From assembly GCA_019419555.1 (NCBI GenBank), contig DXZR01000018.1, positions 1 to 41,839 on the forward strand: 41,839 bases of DNA, read 5' to 3'. The notes under the pieces are model-generated. The model saw only the letters and a list, made by a program, of their open reading frames with translations. It ran no database searches and was not told where the DNA came from. The position numbers were made by a program, and so were the translations under genes. The DNA is from Collinsella sp. Its GTDB lineage: Bacteria; Actinomycetota; Coriobacteriia; Coriobacteriales; Coriobacteriaceae. Each line of letters opens with the position of its first letter. Position 1 is the stretch's first letter. Below are positions 8,447-17,600 of this stretch, piece by piece.

Positions 8447-8725
8447 TTAGAACGGCGCGTACTCGTCGTACAGGTCCTCGGCCTCGCCGGAAGCATTGAC
8501 CTGCTCAACGCGGGTAACGCCAGGCACGTGCTCCTTCAGGATGCGCTCGATGCCCATAGACAGGGTCAGCGAGCTCATGGGGCAGCCGGCGCAGGCGCCC
8601 TGCAGCTCCAGCTTGACGACACCCTCGTCGTCGACGCCCACATACTCCATATCGCCGCCATCGGCCTGCAGGTTGGGGCGGATCTCTTCAAGAACCTTCT
8701 TAAGCAGCTCTTCGTTAACAGCCAC
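8447..8725 (-). CDS. NifU C-terminal domain Fe-S scaffold/carrier protein
   Basis: This 92-residue protein is a stand-alone NifU C-terminal (Nfu) domain: VLEEIRPNLQADGGDMEYVG, then LQGACAGCPMSSLTL with the CxxC pair at Cys45 and Cys48. Nfu proteins assemble or carry [4Fe-4S] clusters to target enzymes. There is no N-terminal NifU scaffold or A-type degenerate domain, and no cysteine desulfurase or suf gene adjacent, so it is probably a carrier rather than the main scaffold. The window encodes likely Fe-S clients, namely the double activase at 14681 and the radical SAM protein at 33287. The ATG at 8725 is preceded by AAAGGAG. Confidence 0.93.
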   Translation of the reverse strand: MAVNEELLKKVLEEIRPNLQADGGDMEYVGVDDEGVVKLELQGACAGCPMSSLTLSMGIERILKEHVPGVTRVEQVNASGEAEDLYDEYAPF

Positions 8726-8896
8726 AGGGGCTCCTTTCTCACAATAACGCGGGCGCGCCCGCGGACAGAAGCTATGTTACTACAGCCATGTACCCGCTCA
8801 CGAGCCGTCCATGCGCGCAGACGTGACTTTCACGAGTAGTCAATTTGGGACGGGGCTCTTTGAGCTGCGTTCGTCGTCAGATAGCGACAACGCATA

Positions 8897-9421
8897 TTAC
8901 TGCTGAGCCTGTCCCCCGGTACCAATCTGGACATCGACGATGACCTGGCGGTAGCTGATGCCGCAGGAGTCGAGAATGCGGCGGCTGATGCGGCCATCGT
9001 CGGTGTCGGCGTACTTATTGTCCAGGTAGACGACCTCGCCCACACCTACCTGCGCCAGGATTTTGGCGCAGTCATGACACGGGAACAGCGTGACGTAGAC
9101 CGTGGAGCCCTCAAGGTCTTTGAGCGAGCCGCGGTAGTTGAGCACGGCGTTGGCCTCGGCATGCACCACGTAGTTATGCTTGTCCTGCAGTGGGTCGTCG
9201 CTCGTGCCCCACGGGAAAAAGTCGTCGTTGAGTGCCGAGGGCGTACCGTTGTAGCCCACCGAAAGGATACGGTGGTTGGTGCTGGCGATGCACGCGCCCA
9301 CCTGCGTATTGGGATCCTTGCTGCGGCGCTGCGCGGCGATGGCCACGCTCATAAAGAACTCGTCCCAGCTAATAACGTCGCGGCGCTTGCCCGACGCAGT
9401 TTGATGAAGATCGTCCGACAT
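8897..9421 (-). CDS. Deoxycytidylate (dCMP) deaminase family protein, ComEB-like
   Basis: The 174-residue zinc deaminase converts dCMP to dUMP in dTTP synthesis. The fold signature is clear: WDEFFMSVAIAAQRRSKDPN at the N-terminus, HAEANAVLN with zinc His87 and catalytic Glu89, and PCHDCAK with zinc Cys115 and Cys118. The start at 9421 has GGAGG seven bases upstream; the longer frame from 9493 lacks such a site and includes the promoter. Related proteins are annotated ComEB next to comEA/comEC, which are absent here. An extended -10 lies at 9456-9464, so it can be transcribed independently of coaX upstream. Confidence 0.93.
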   Translation of the reverse strand: MSDDLHQTASGKRRDVISWDEFFMSVAIAAQRRSKDPNTQVGACIASTNHRILSVGYNGTPSALNDDFFPWGTSDDPLQDKHNYVVHAEANAVLNYRGSLKDLEGSTVYVTLFPCHDCAKILAQVGVGEVVYLDNKYADTDDGRISRRILDSCGISYRQVIVDVQIGTGGQAQQ

Positions 9422-9455
9422 GGCAGACACCTCCGTAATCGCAACATTTTGACCC

Positions 9456-9464
9456 ATTGTAGCA
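9456..9464 (-). promoter_or_regulatory. Extended -10 promoter element for the dCMP deaminase gene
   Basis: The minus strand reads TGCTACAAT, a TG-N-TATAAT-like extended -10, about 35 bases before the start codon. No convincing -35 box is visible, which is compatible with extended -10 promoters. Confidence 0.45.
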
Positions 9465-9503
9465 GGTGAAAGGTGGAAACGTTTTTGTCCCACCGCCCCA
9501 TCA

Positions 9504-10355
9504 CTACGCGCGACGGGGCTTTTGATTGATGCGGTACAGCTCGGCGAGACCCCGCAGTGTCAGTGCGTCGTCTACCGTCAGGCTGTGGCCGACCAACGCC
9601 GCGAGCGCCTCGGCATCGTCGCCGGTAATGACAATGGGCACGCTGCCCTCCCCCGCCGCCTTGGTCGCGCGCATCTCGGCAAGCACCATGTCGAGCATGC
9701 CGTCGATGCGGGCCACCTCGCCCAAGACCACGCCCGAGCGCATGGCCTCGCGTGTGTTGCGACCGATCACATGCGTGGGTGCCGAGGGCTCGACCTGCGG
9801 CAGGCGCGCCGCAGCGGCCGAAAGCGAGCGGGCGCCAAGTGCCAGACCCGGCGCGATGACGCCGCCGACAAAGGTTCCGTGCACATCGATGACCTCGATA
9901 TTGGTCGTCGTGCCCAGGTCGATCACGATGCACGGAGAGCCGTAGACGGCACGGGCCGCCACGGCGTCGGCGATGCGGTCGGGACCGATCTCTGCTGGAT
10001 CGTCGTAGTGCACGGGCATACCGGTCTTGAGGCCCGGCCCCACGGTGAGCACGCGCCCCGTGCAGGTGCGGGAAAGCGCCGCCTTCCACGGGCGCTCGAG
10101 CGCCGGCACCACGCAACTCAGCACTGCGGCTGCGGGAACGAGCGCACCCGGCATGCCCGCATCGGCTGACAGCGCGCCCATGACCTGCGCGAGCCTCATG
10201 CGCGCCTCGTCGGCCGTGATGCTCGACGGCGTCGTGATCTCGCACGTCGCAAGCGGGCATTCCTGCGCCGCGGCCGAATCCTCGGCAAACAGGCCAAAGC
10301 GAATGAACGTGTTGCCCACGTCGACCGTCAATATATATGCGCACCCATTAAGCAT
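9504..10355 (-). CDS. coaX: Type III pantothenate kinase
   Basis: The 283-residue acetate-kinase-fold enzyme phosphorylates pantothenate in the first step of CoA synthesis. Visible motifs are TVDVGNT near residue 13 (phosphate binding), GPDRIADAVAA in the middle, DLGTTTN (second phosphate loop) and GGVIAPGLALGARSL. The length suits CoaX (about 255-270), with a slightly longer central linker. The ATG at 10355 is chosen because AAAGGAG precedes it by eight bases; the longer frame from 10409 has no site. It is divergent from the OPT transporter gene and lies 82 bases upstream of the dCMP deaminase on the same strand. Type III kinases are insensitive to CoA feedback and need a monovalent cation. 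Confidence 0.94.
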   Translation of the reverse strand: MLNGCAYILTVDVGNTFIRFGLFAEDSAAAQECPLATCEITTPSSITADEARMRLAQVMGALSADAGMPGALVPAAAVLSCVVPALERPWKAALSRTCTGRVLTVGPGLKTGMPVHYDDPAEIGPDRIADAVAARAVYGSPCIVIDLGTTTNIEVIDVHGTFVGGVIAPGLALGARSLSAAAARLPQVEPSAPTHVIGRNTREAMRSGVVLGEVARIDGMLDMVLAEMRATKAAGEGSVPIVITGDDAEALAALVGHSLTVDDALTLRGLAELYRINQKPRRA

Positions 10356-10429
10356 CGTCGGCGCTCCTTTCGTCTGTCCAGCAGTATATCGCCTACCTAA
10401 ACCAGTCATCCCAAAATGACTAGCTTGCG

Positions 10430-10547
10430 GCTATACTGGTGCGCGGTCGTGCGCGAGCTCACGCGGCGGCCCTTGGTAACCCGACTTCCCGCGCCGTATC
10501 CGTAGCGGCGCTTGCGGGGGAAGCGGATATACGCAAAGGAGTTCTAT
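10430..10547 (+). promoter_or_regulatory. Probable -10 box and structured leader of the OPT transporter gene
   Basis: CTATACTGG near 10432-10440 resembles a -10. The approximately 105-base leader that follows is very GC-rich. Its CTTCCCGCGCC arm can pair with GGCGC and GGGGAAG just upstream of the ribosome-binding site AAAGGAG. No known riboswitch class was recognised. Confidence 0.3.
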
Positions 10548-12251
10548 ATGAGCAATCCCTCGAACCGCACCTCGATGCGCGGTCAACTCACGCTGCGCGG
10601 CGTCGTCATCGGCGTCCTTGGCTGCGTGATCATCACGGCAAGCTCGGCCTATACTGCCCTCAAGATGGGCGCACTCCCCTGGCCGATCATTTTCGCTGCC
10701 GTCATTTCGCTGTTCTTCCTGAAGCTCATGGGCAACGCCAGCCTCAACGAGGCCAACGTCACCCACACCATCATGTCCGCGGGCGCCATGGTCGCCGGCG
10801 GCCTGGCGTTTACCATCCCGGGCGCCTGGATGCTGGGCTATGCCGACCAGATCAGCTGGCTCGACATGTTTATCGTGGCGCTCGCCGGCACCATCTTGGG
10901 CCTTCTGGCGACAGCGCTCATCCACCGTCACTTTATCGTGGACGCCGCGCTGGAGTTCCCCACCGGCAACGCCGCAGCTCAGACCCTGCGTGCCACCGAT
11001 GCCGGCGGCAAGACCGGCAAGCAGCTCTTTGGCTCCATGGCCATCGCAGGCATCTACAGCGTGCTGCGCGACGCTCTGGGCGTGGTGCCCAGCATGCTGT
11101 GCACGCTCAATATCCCCGGCGTGACCTTTGCCATCTACAACTCGCCCATGTTGCTGTCCATCGGCTTTTTGGTGGGCTTCGCCCCCGTCGCCTTCTGGTT
11201 TGCCGGCGCGCTGCTGGGCAACTTTGGCATCATCGTTGGCGGCACCGCTGCCGGCCTGTTCGATATTGTGACCGCGCAGGGTATCGTCAAGTCCCTCGGT
11301 ATGGGCCTTATGATGGGCTTTGGCGTCGCCGTCGTCCTTAAGGACATCCTGCCGCAGGTCGCCGGTATCGTCCGCGGTCTTGCAGCCGACAGCTCCACCG
11401 ACACCGACGAGCAGTCGCTCATCTCGGGCTCGCTTAAGCTCGACGCCGGCGTCATCGGCCTGGGCACCGCAGCCATCGCCGTGATCGTTGCCATCGCGCT
11501 CGACCTCGGCCCCGTTCCGGCCGTCATCGTCACGCTGTTCACCTTTGTCACCACCATTATGAGCGCTCAGAGCTGCGGCCAGACGGGTATCGATCCCATG
11601 GAGATCTTTGGCCTCATCGTCATGCTCATCGTGGCAGCTTTCGCGCAGCTCGCGCAGGTCAAGCTGTTCTTTATCGCCGGCATCGTGGCCGTGGCGTGCG
11701 GCCTTGCTGGCGACGTCATGAACGACTTTAAGGCCGGAGCCGTACTGGGTACCAACCCGCGCGCACAGTGGGTCGGCCAGGCCATTGGCGGCATCGTGGG
11801 CGCCCTGGTCGCTGCCGCTGTCATGGTCGCGCTCGTCACCGCCTATGGTCCGGACGCCTTCGGCCCCGACAAGAGCTTTGTGGCCGCGCAGGCAAGCGTG
11901 GTAGCCACCATGGTCTCGGGTATCCCGAGCGTGCCGTGGTTCGCAGGCGGCTTTATCGCCGGCATCGTCATGTACTGGCTCGGCATTCCGGCCATGATGA
12001 TCGGCCTGGGCGTATACCTGCCGTTCTACATGTCACTCACGGCATTCCTGGGCTCCTGCGTCAAGCTCGCCTACGACAAGTGGGCCGCTCACCGCGACGC
12101 CGAGGCCGGTCTTTCGGACGAGGAGAGGGCTGCCAAGGATGCCGCCTTCCAGGAACAGGGTCTGGTCGTTGCCAGCGGCCTGCTCGGCGGCGAGTCCATC
12201 GTCGGCGTTATCCTGGCGTTTGTCTCCGTGGGCTTAAGCCTGCTGGGCTAA
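10548..12251 (+). CDS. OPT-family oligopeptide (or metal-chelate) transporter
   Basis: This 567-residue polytopic protein belongs to the oligopeptide transporter (OPT) superfamily. Near the N-terminus it has LTLRGVVIGVLGCVIITASSAYTALKMG. It then shows the conserved NEANVTHTIMSAGAMVAGG, EFPTGNAAAQTLRA, and late in the protein WFAGGFIAGIVMYWLGIPAM. About 14 hydrophobic segments are visible. Bacterial OPT members take up peptides or metal complexes driven by the proton gradient; the exact substrate cannot be read. I start at the ATG at 10548, with AAAGGAG seven bases upstream, not the in-frame earlier codon at 10512. It stands alone between coaX (divergent) and a strong terminator. Confidence 0.92.
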   Translation: MSNPSNRTSMRGQLTLRGVVIGVLGCVIITASSAYTALKMGALPWPIIFAAVISLFFLKLMGNASLNEANVTHTIMSAGAMVAGGLAFTIPGAWMLGYADQISWLDMFIVALAGTILGLLATALIHRHFIVDAALEFPTGNAAAQTLRATDAGGKTGKQLFGSMAIAGIYSVLRDALGVVPSMLCTLNIPGVTFAIYNSPMLLSIGFLVGFAPVAFWFAGALLGNFGIIVGGTAAGLFDIVTAQGIVKSLGMGLMMGFGVAVVLKDILPQVAGIVRGLAADSSTDTDEQSLISGSLKLDAGVIGLGTAAIAVIVAIALDLGPVPAVIVTLFTFVTTIMSAQSCGQTGIDPMEIFGLIVMLIVAAFAQLAQVKLFFIAGIVAVACGLAGDVMNDFKAGAVLGTNPRAQWVGQAIGGIVGALVAAAVMVALVTAYGPDAFGPDKSFVAAQASVVATMVSGIPSVPWFAGGFIAGIVMYWLGIPAMMIGLGVYLPFYMSLTAFLGSCVKLAYDKWAAHRDAEAGLSDEERAAKDAAFQEQGLVVASGLLGGESIVGVILAFVSVGLSLLG

Positions 12252-12278
12252 ACCCAACAACAACGTACCCGTGCAGAG

Positions 12279-12314
12279 CGCGGGGTCGGAGACCATCCGG
12301 CCCCGCGCTTTTTT
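12279..12314 (+). terminator. Strong rho-independent terminator after the OPT gene
   Basis: GCGCGGGGTCGG pairs with CCGGCCCCGCGC around a short loop and is followed by TTTTTT. It closes the OPT transcription unit. Confidence 0.92.
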
Positions 12315-12391
12315 GTCTATTTGACTCTTATGATCCTCACAGCGTTTTTAGTCATGCCGATTGGCCTGACTTCCAGGTCAACAAACCTTTT

Positions 12392-12420
12392 CTGACACCT
12401 CGCTCAGCGCGGTGTAGAGT
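12392..12420 (+). promoter_or_regulatory. Sigma-70-type promoter for the DUF389 gene
   Basis: The -35 CTGACA at 12392-12397 is separated by 17 bases from the -10 TAGAGT at 12415-12420. It is 48 bases upstream of the ATG at 12468. The match is five of six at -35 and four of six at -10. Confidence 0.55.
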
Positions 12421-12467
12421 AAAGACGACAGACGCAACAAGCGGCTCAGAAGCCAAACGAGGTAAAC

Positions 12468-13607
12468 ATGGAACTCGATAGACAACAGCTCAAGCGACTG
12501 CGTGAACGCCATCACCGGCGCCATGGCATCCACCCTGCCCATAGTGAGGCTGCCGAACAGGCTGGTCGCTTTTTAAAGCGCGCGTTCAACATTCGCGAGG
12601 GACGCGCGCCCTATCACGTGATCCGCAAGCGTTTTGTAAACGGGGCGCGTCTGACTGGCTCCCACCTATGCATCCTCATCATCGCCATGCTGATCGCAAG
12701 CATCGGCCTCGATATCGATTCGGACATCGCCATCGTGGGCGCCATGCTCATCTGCCCGCTCATGGGCTCGGTCCTTGCCATGGCATACGGTATTGCCACG
12801 CTCGACCGCGAGATTACCGTCGAAGCCGTCGCCAGCCTTGCGCTGCAGATGGCCTTTTGCCTGGTCACGTCCACGCTGTACTTTAAGCTCTCGCCCCTTG
12901 GCACCACCACGGCCGCCATCATCGACAACTCGACACCCACCGTCTGGGACCTTACCGTCGCACTCGCAGGCGGCTTTGCAGGCGGGCTGGGCAACTCGCG
13001 CGGCCAGGAACCCGCCACGCTCATCGCCGGCGTGGCCGTGGCGACCGCGCTCATGCCGCCCCTGTGCGCGGCGGGCTACGGCATCGCCATCGCAAGCGGG
13101 TCACTGTTTCTCTCGGCGCTTTATGAGTTTGGCATCAACGTGGTCTTTATCGCACTGGCTGCCGAAGCCGTGCTGCTTCTTTTGCGCGTGCCGCTCAAGC
13201 GCGACCTGAACGGCGACGGTATTGTGACCGCTGAGGAAGACGCCGAGGTCGACGAGCTGTCACGCAAAGTGCGCCGCCGCATCATCGTGGGAACGGCCAT
13301 CTTTGCCATCCCCTGCATCGTTATGACCGCAGGCTCCATTGGCTCGGCGCAGGCCGGCGTGCAGGACGGCTACGGTGTCACCGAAACCACGCGCGAGCTT
13401 GCCGCGGTGCTGCCGGGCTTTAAGGATTACACCGTCGCCGTCGAGACCTCGGCCACCGAAGGCGACGAGGAGGGCATCGTCGAGCGCCAAACTGTCGCCC
13501 ATGTGACAACGAGCGAGGCGCTCGGAACGCACGACCGCCACGTCGCCCGCAAGCTCATCGACCTCAACGTGCCCGAACTCGATCGCGTGGAGTTTGATGT
13601 GAAGTAA
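12468..13607 (+). CDS. DUF389 (TIGR00341-like) membrane protein with EF-hand-like loop
   Basis: The 379-residue protein has a basic N-terminus (about 60 residues). A membrane domain of six or more helices follows, carrying the DUF389 signatures GAMLICPLMGSVLAMAYG (about 91-108), GGLGNSRGQEPATLIAGVAV and TALMPPLCAAGYGIA. Between the last helices lies the cytoplasmic segment DLNGDGIVTAEE (residues 246-257). It matches the calcium-binding EF-hand loop pattern D-x-N-x-D-G with Glu at position 12. The C-terminal approximately 100 residues look soluble and extracytoplasmic. The function of DUF389 proteins is unknown. The start at 12468 is preceded by GAGGTAAAC. It has its own promoter and a terminator, so it is monocistronic. 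Confidence 0.88.
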   Translation: MELDRQQLKRLRERHHRRHGIHPAHSEAAEQAGRFLKRAFNIREGRAPYHVIRKRFVNGARLTGSHLCILIIAMLIASIGLDIDSDIAIVGAMLICPLMGSVLAMAYGIATLDREITVEAVASLALQMAFCLVTSTLYFKLSPLGTTTAAIIDNSTPTVWDLTVALAGGFAGGLGNSRGQEPATLIAGVAVATALMPPLCAAGYGIAIASGSLFLSALYEFGINVVFIALAAEAVLLLLRVPLKRDLNGDGIVTAEEDAEVDELSRKVRRRIIVGTAIFAIPCIVMTAGSIGSAQAGVQDGYGVTETTRELAAVLPGFKDYTVAVETSATEGDEEGIVERQTVAHVTTSEALGTHDRHVARKLIDLNVPELDRVEFDVK

Positions 13608-13684
13608 TGCGGAGCATGGGATGGCTCCCGCGCACAGGCGCAAGTCGCGGCGAGGCTCAGACGCGACGCAGGCACATGCAAAAA

Positions 13685-13725
13685 GCGGGACGTAGTTCAC
13701 GTCCGCGCCCCGCTCGCTGTTTTAT
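13685..13725. terminator. Bidirectional terminator between convergent genes
   Basis: AGCGGG and CCCGCT arms with an inner ACGT stem are flanked by TGTTTTAT on the plus strand and by CTTTTTG on the minus strand. It serves the DUF389 gene and the convergent gene ending at 13735. Confidence 0.7.
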
Positions 13726-13734
13726 TGCCGTGAA

Positions 13735-14184
13735 TCAGACGTCCGCATCGACATCGCCAGACTCCACCGTAAACGCCGTATCGGTGCTCACAAGATAAAA
13801 TCGGGTCACCTCAGTATTTCTAATTAGGTAAATCTGCCCCTGATTGCGTCGGCGCGATATATACGCAACGTGAACCGTGCCGAATTCTTCGCCGTTTTCC
13901 TTCTTTAATATCAGGATGTTGGGGTCATCCGTACGCTTAAACTGCCCGTCAACGCAGCTGCCGTCTTTGTCGACCAGTTGCCACCGATGGTTATCCTCTT
14001 CAAGAAAGGCCAGGGTTTCCAGACTCGTCTTGTCGTCCCGATAGAAACCATCAATGGCAAAACCTTCGGAAGCGCATTTCTGCATGTAGGACGTTTCTCG
14101 GCTTATAGCAAACAGCCCTGTAGCGCCTAGGAGCACAGCCAGGCAGACCACTGCAAGGGTTATCGAAATAGCACGGCGACCCAT
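13735..14184 (-). CDS. Small membrane-anchored or secreted protein, unknown
   Basis: The 149-residue protein starts MGRRAISITLAVVCLAVLLG, a basic residue cluster followed by about 20 hydrophobic residues. This could be a signal peptide without a clear cleavage site or a single N-terminal anchor. The remaining approximately 120 residues are soluble, mixed charge, with two cysteines (about 37 and 77) that could form a disulfide if exported. The pattern of short strands (RWQLVDKDGSCVDGQF, TRFYLVSTDTAFTV) suggests a small beta-rich domain. I do not recognise a family. The ribosome-binding site before 14184 is weak. Codon use looks slightly more AT-rich than the neighbours, in keeping with an accessory gene. 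Confidence 0.6.
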   Translation of the reverse strand: MGRRAISITLAVVCLAVLLGATGLFAISRETSYMQKCASEGFAIDGFYRDDKTSLETLAFLEEDNHRWQLVDKDGSCVDGQFKRTDDPNILILKKENGEEFGTVHVAYISRRRNQGQIYLIRNTEVTRFYLVSTDTAFTVESGDVDADV

Positions 14185-14374
14185 GTTAGACCAACCGATA
14201 GTTGTTTAACGGAGCGCGAAACATACCTGGAACCTCCGATATAAGGGGGAACGTCGCCAGCAGGCTGGCGACAACTATATGTTTCTGACATCAAACCATA
14301 TGGCTGCCACTCACGGAGGGGGCATCGGCGAACGGCGTGTTTTCATACTCCATTGGTCAAACCTAAGCGCGGCC

Positions 14375-14595
14375 CTACAGCTCGTACTTGTACACGCGGT
14401 AGATGTACTTTTCGGCTTCCATCTCGTAGGTGGCGATGGGCAGTCCGTAGCGGTCGTCTCGTCGTTTGGCAGATACGTCACACTGTGTTGACCCGCGTTG
14501 AGCGAAAAATCGCCCTGGGCCTGCAATAACTTGTCTTCAAAGCCCGAGCCAGCCCAGAAATCGGGCGAGCCCACGGAAGGCTGCAGCAAGGTCAT
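14375..14595 (-). pseudogene. Frameshifted C-terminal gene remnant, unrecognised
   Basis: From the ATG at 14595 one minus-strand frame reads MTLLQPSVGSPDFWAGSGFE and on to QHSVTYLPNDE. A one-base shift within GACGAGACGACC (about 14455-14466) then continues sensibly as DDRYGLPIATYEMEAEKYIY and RVYKYEL, with a stop at 14377-14375. The joined product would be about 75 residues. An in-frame TAA sits directly before the ATG, there is no ribosome-binding site, and a terminator precedes it. It therefore looks like the 3' remains of a longer gene, with a one-base deletion or a sequencing error. Confidence 0.5.
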
Positions 14596-14616
14596 TTACG
14601 CAACATATGTCCAGCA

Positions 14617-14653
14617 AAAACGGGTGGTAGCCGACCCGGCTGCCACCCGTTTG
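14617..14653 (-). terminator. Rho-independent terminator of the activase fusion gene
   Basis: On the minus strand AACGGGTGGCAGCC pairs with GGCTACCACCCGTT (one mismatch) around a 6-base loop and is followed by TTTTTGC. It lies 28 bases after the stop at 14681. Confidence 0.88.
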
Positions 14654-14680
14654 TCTTATATCCGGCTCGAAGCAGGCCAA

Positions 14681-17600
14681 CTACTTCTTAATGCCGCGTC
14701 CCAGGCGCTCAGCGACCGACGCCACGGCACTCTCATCGACCGAGCCGCAGCTCACGCAGCCGTCATGGGCGCGCATCTGGCCGGTGACCTCGTCCATCGC
14801 GAGCGGCGCCACCTTCTCGAGCTTAAAGCCCTTGCCGGCGCGCATGTTCTCCTTCGCCACGCTGATCATGAGCTTAATACGGTTGAGCTGGTTGACCTCG
14901 GACGCACCAGGATCATAGTCAACCGCGACGATATTGCTCTCGGGGTGCTGACGGCGCAGCTCCTTGATCACGGCCTTGCCCACCACGTGATTGGGCAGGC
15001 ACGCGAAGGGCTGGGTGCAGATGATGTTGGGCGCGCCGTGGTCGATCAGATCGAGCATCTCGGCCGTGAGTAACCAGCCCTCGCCCATGTTGTTGCACAC
15101 CGAGAGCACCGTGCGAGCCTTGTCCGCCATGGTGCCGATGCGCTCGGGTGCCTCAAAGCGGCGGGACTTTTCGAGCATCTCCTCCACCGGCGTGCGCATC
15201 CAGTCCACCAGCTTAATGAGCGCCTGCATGCTAGCGCGCGCCGTGGCAGAGCTTCCCAGCTCGTCTTTTTGAAGCTCGGCGTTGCTCATGGAGTACAGGA
15301 AGAAGTCGAGCAGGCCCGGCACCACGGCCTCGCAGCCCTCGCGCTCGATAACGTCGACCACGTGGTTGTTGGCTGTGGGGTGGAACTTGACCAAGATCTC
15401 GCCAACCACGCCCACGCGCGGCTTGGTACCCTCGCCCACGAGCGGCATGGTGTCGAACGCGCGGATGGCCTCGCGAGCAAGCTTGGTGTAGTTATGCCTG
15501 TTGAACTTAGGCGCCAGCTTGCGGGCGCGCGCCATGTACTCCTCGTAGAGCGCGTTGGCGGCACCGGGCGTGGCCTCGTACGGGCGGCAGCGGTAGAGCA
15601 TCTGCATCATCACGTCGCCAAAGAGCACCGCGTACACGGCCTGCTTGAGCAGCGCCGGCGTAATCTTAAAGCCGGGGTTGTCCTCGCCCAGCGCCACGGC
15701 CGAAAGCGAGATCACCGGGATCTCGGGGTGGCCGCTCTCGCGCAGGGCCTTGCGGATGAGCGCGATGTAGTTGGTGGCACGGCAGCCGCCGCCGGTCTGG
15801 CTGATAACCACGGCCGTCTTGGACAGGTCGTATCGACCGCTCTCGATGGCCTCCATAATCTGGCCCGTCACCAGAATCGACGGGTAGCAAATGTCATTGT
15901 TCACATAGCGCAGGCCGGCCTCGACGGCGTCGTGATCGGTTGAGGGCAGCAGCTCCAAGTTATAGCCGGCACCGCGGAACACCTCTTTGACCAGGTCAAA
16001 GTGGATCGGCGCCATCTGCGGGCACAGGATGGTATAGCCCTCGTCACGCATCTGCTCGGTAAAGGGCACCTTGGGCCATGCGGTCGAGGCGCTCTCACGC
16101 TGCGCCTCGAACGTGTACTTGCGGCTCGCGAACGCGGGAGCGTCCGTGGAGGGAGCCACCGGCGCAGCATCGCCCTGCTCGTAGGCCTCGCCCGCGGCCG
16201 TGGCATCGGCCAGGCGCTCGGCCTCCTGGTCCTTGAGCGCGGCCATGAGCGAGCGAATGCGGATGCGTGCGGCGCCCAGGTTGGATACCTCGTCGATCTT
16301 GAGCACGGTATAGATCTTGCCGCTGGCTTCCAGAATCTCCTGCACCTGATCGGTGGTCAGGGCATCGAGGCCGCAGCCGAAAGAGTTGAGCTGAATCAGG
16401 TCCAGATCGTTGCGCATCGTCACAAAACGGGCGACGGCGTATAGGCGGCTGTGGTACATCCACTGGTCGACGACGCGAATCGGGCGCTCGGGCTTCACGA
16501 GATGCGCGAGCGAATCCTCGGTAAAGACCGCAAAGCCAAAGCTCGAGATAAGCTCGGGCAGGGCATGGTTGATCTCGGGGTCGTTATGGTAGGGACGACC
16601 GGCGAGCACAATGCCGTGGCCGCCGTGGTCCTCGACCCACTTAAGGGCCTCCTCGCCCATGGTCTGGATGTCCTCGTGGAAGCGCGCGTCGGCCTCAAAG
16701 GCAGCGTTGACGGCGGCATCGACCTCGGAGCGCGTGATCTTGGGACCGCGCACGCGACCGCGACCGGCTTGCGCATCGGCCACACGGTCGACGGCGAGCA
16801 CCTGGTACAGACGGCGCTTGAGCTCGGTCTTATCGTGATAGGGCACAAACGGATACAGGAACTCGATGTTCTGCTCGCGGATCTCGTCGATGTTGAGTGC
16901 CAGCGCCGTGGGGTAACTCATGACGATGGGGCAGTTGTAACAGTTGCCGGCGGTCGGGTCCTCCTTGCGCTCCCAGCGCACGCACGGCATCCAGATAAAG
17001 TCGACGTCACGGTCGACGAGGTTCATCACGTGGCCGTGGCTCATCTTGGCCGGATAGCACACGCTCTCGGACGGCATGGACTCGATGCCCGCCTGGTAGG
17101 TCTTCTTGCTCGACTGGTCGGACAGCTGCACGCTAAAGCCCAAGCGCGTAAAGAACGCGTGCCAGAAGGGGTAGTTCTCGTACATGTTGAGCGCGCGCGG
17201 AATGCCGACGGTACCACGCGGGGCCTCGTCGGGGCTCAGCACCTCGCGGTTAAAGAGCAGCTCGTTTTTCTTTTTGAAGAGGTTGGGGGCCTCGGTCTTC
17301 TGCTTTTTGTGGCCGGCGCCCTTCTCGCAGCGGTTGCCGGTAATGAAGCGCCTGCCGCCGCCAAAGTCGTTGACGGTGAGCTGGCAGTTGTTGGAGCAAC
17401 GGCCGCAGCGGACGTGCTTTTGCGTCACGGTGAGGTGCGCGATGTCCTCGGCCGAAAGGATGGTCGAGGTGCCATCGGCGCCGGCGCGATCGCGGGCGAG
17501 CAGGGCAGCACCATAGGCACCCATGCAACCGGCGATGTCGGGGCGCACGGCGTGAACGCCGGTGAGCTGCTCAAACGCGCGCAGCGTGGCATCGGACATA

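Larger units (their letters stand above)
14185..14680. other. Approximately 500-base gap holding a gene relic and two hairpins
   Basis: No intact gene is seen. It contains a perfect 8 bp hairpin (GTCGCCAG / CTGGCGAC, 14253-14272), the frameshifted relic at 14375-14595 and the terminator at 14617-14653. The open frames of 70 and 94 residues here are frame fragments of the relic or its antisense. Confidence 0.6.

Noticed and set aside
7508..8839. 443-residue plus-strand open frame
   Set aside because: Antisense to lgt and the NifU-domain gene; spans their intergenic gap, no coherent domain.
9422..9493. Longer N-terminus for the dCMP deaminase
   Set aside because: It covers the extended -10 region and lacks a ribosome-binding site, whereas the ATG at 9421 has GGAGG at seven bases.
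9482..9500. GGTGG...CCACC hairpin between coaX and the deaminase gene
   Set aside because: Short (5 bp), without a T-run; probably chance in GC-rich sequence.
10439..11341. 300-residue plus-strand open frame overlapping the OPT start
   Set aside because: Arg/His-rich out-of-frame shadow of the OPT gene; the OPT frame has all conserved motifs.
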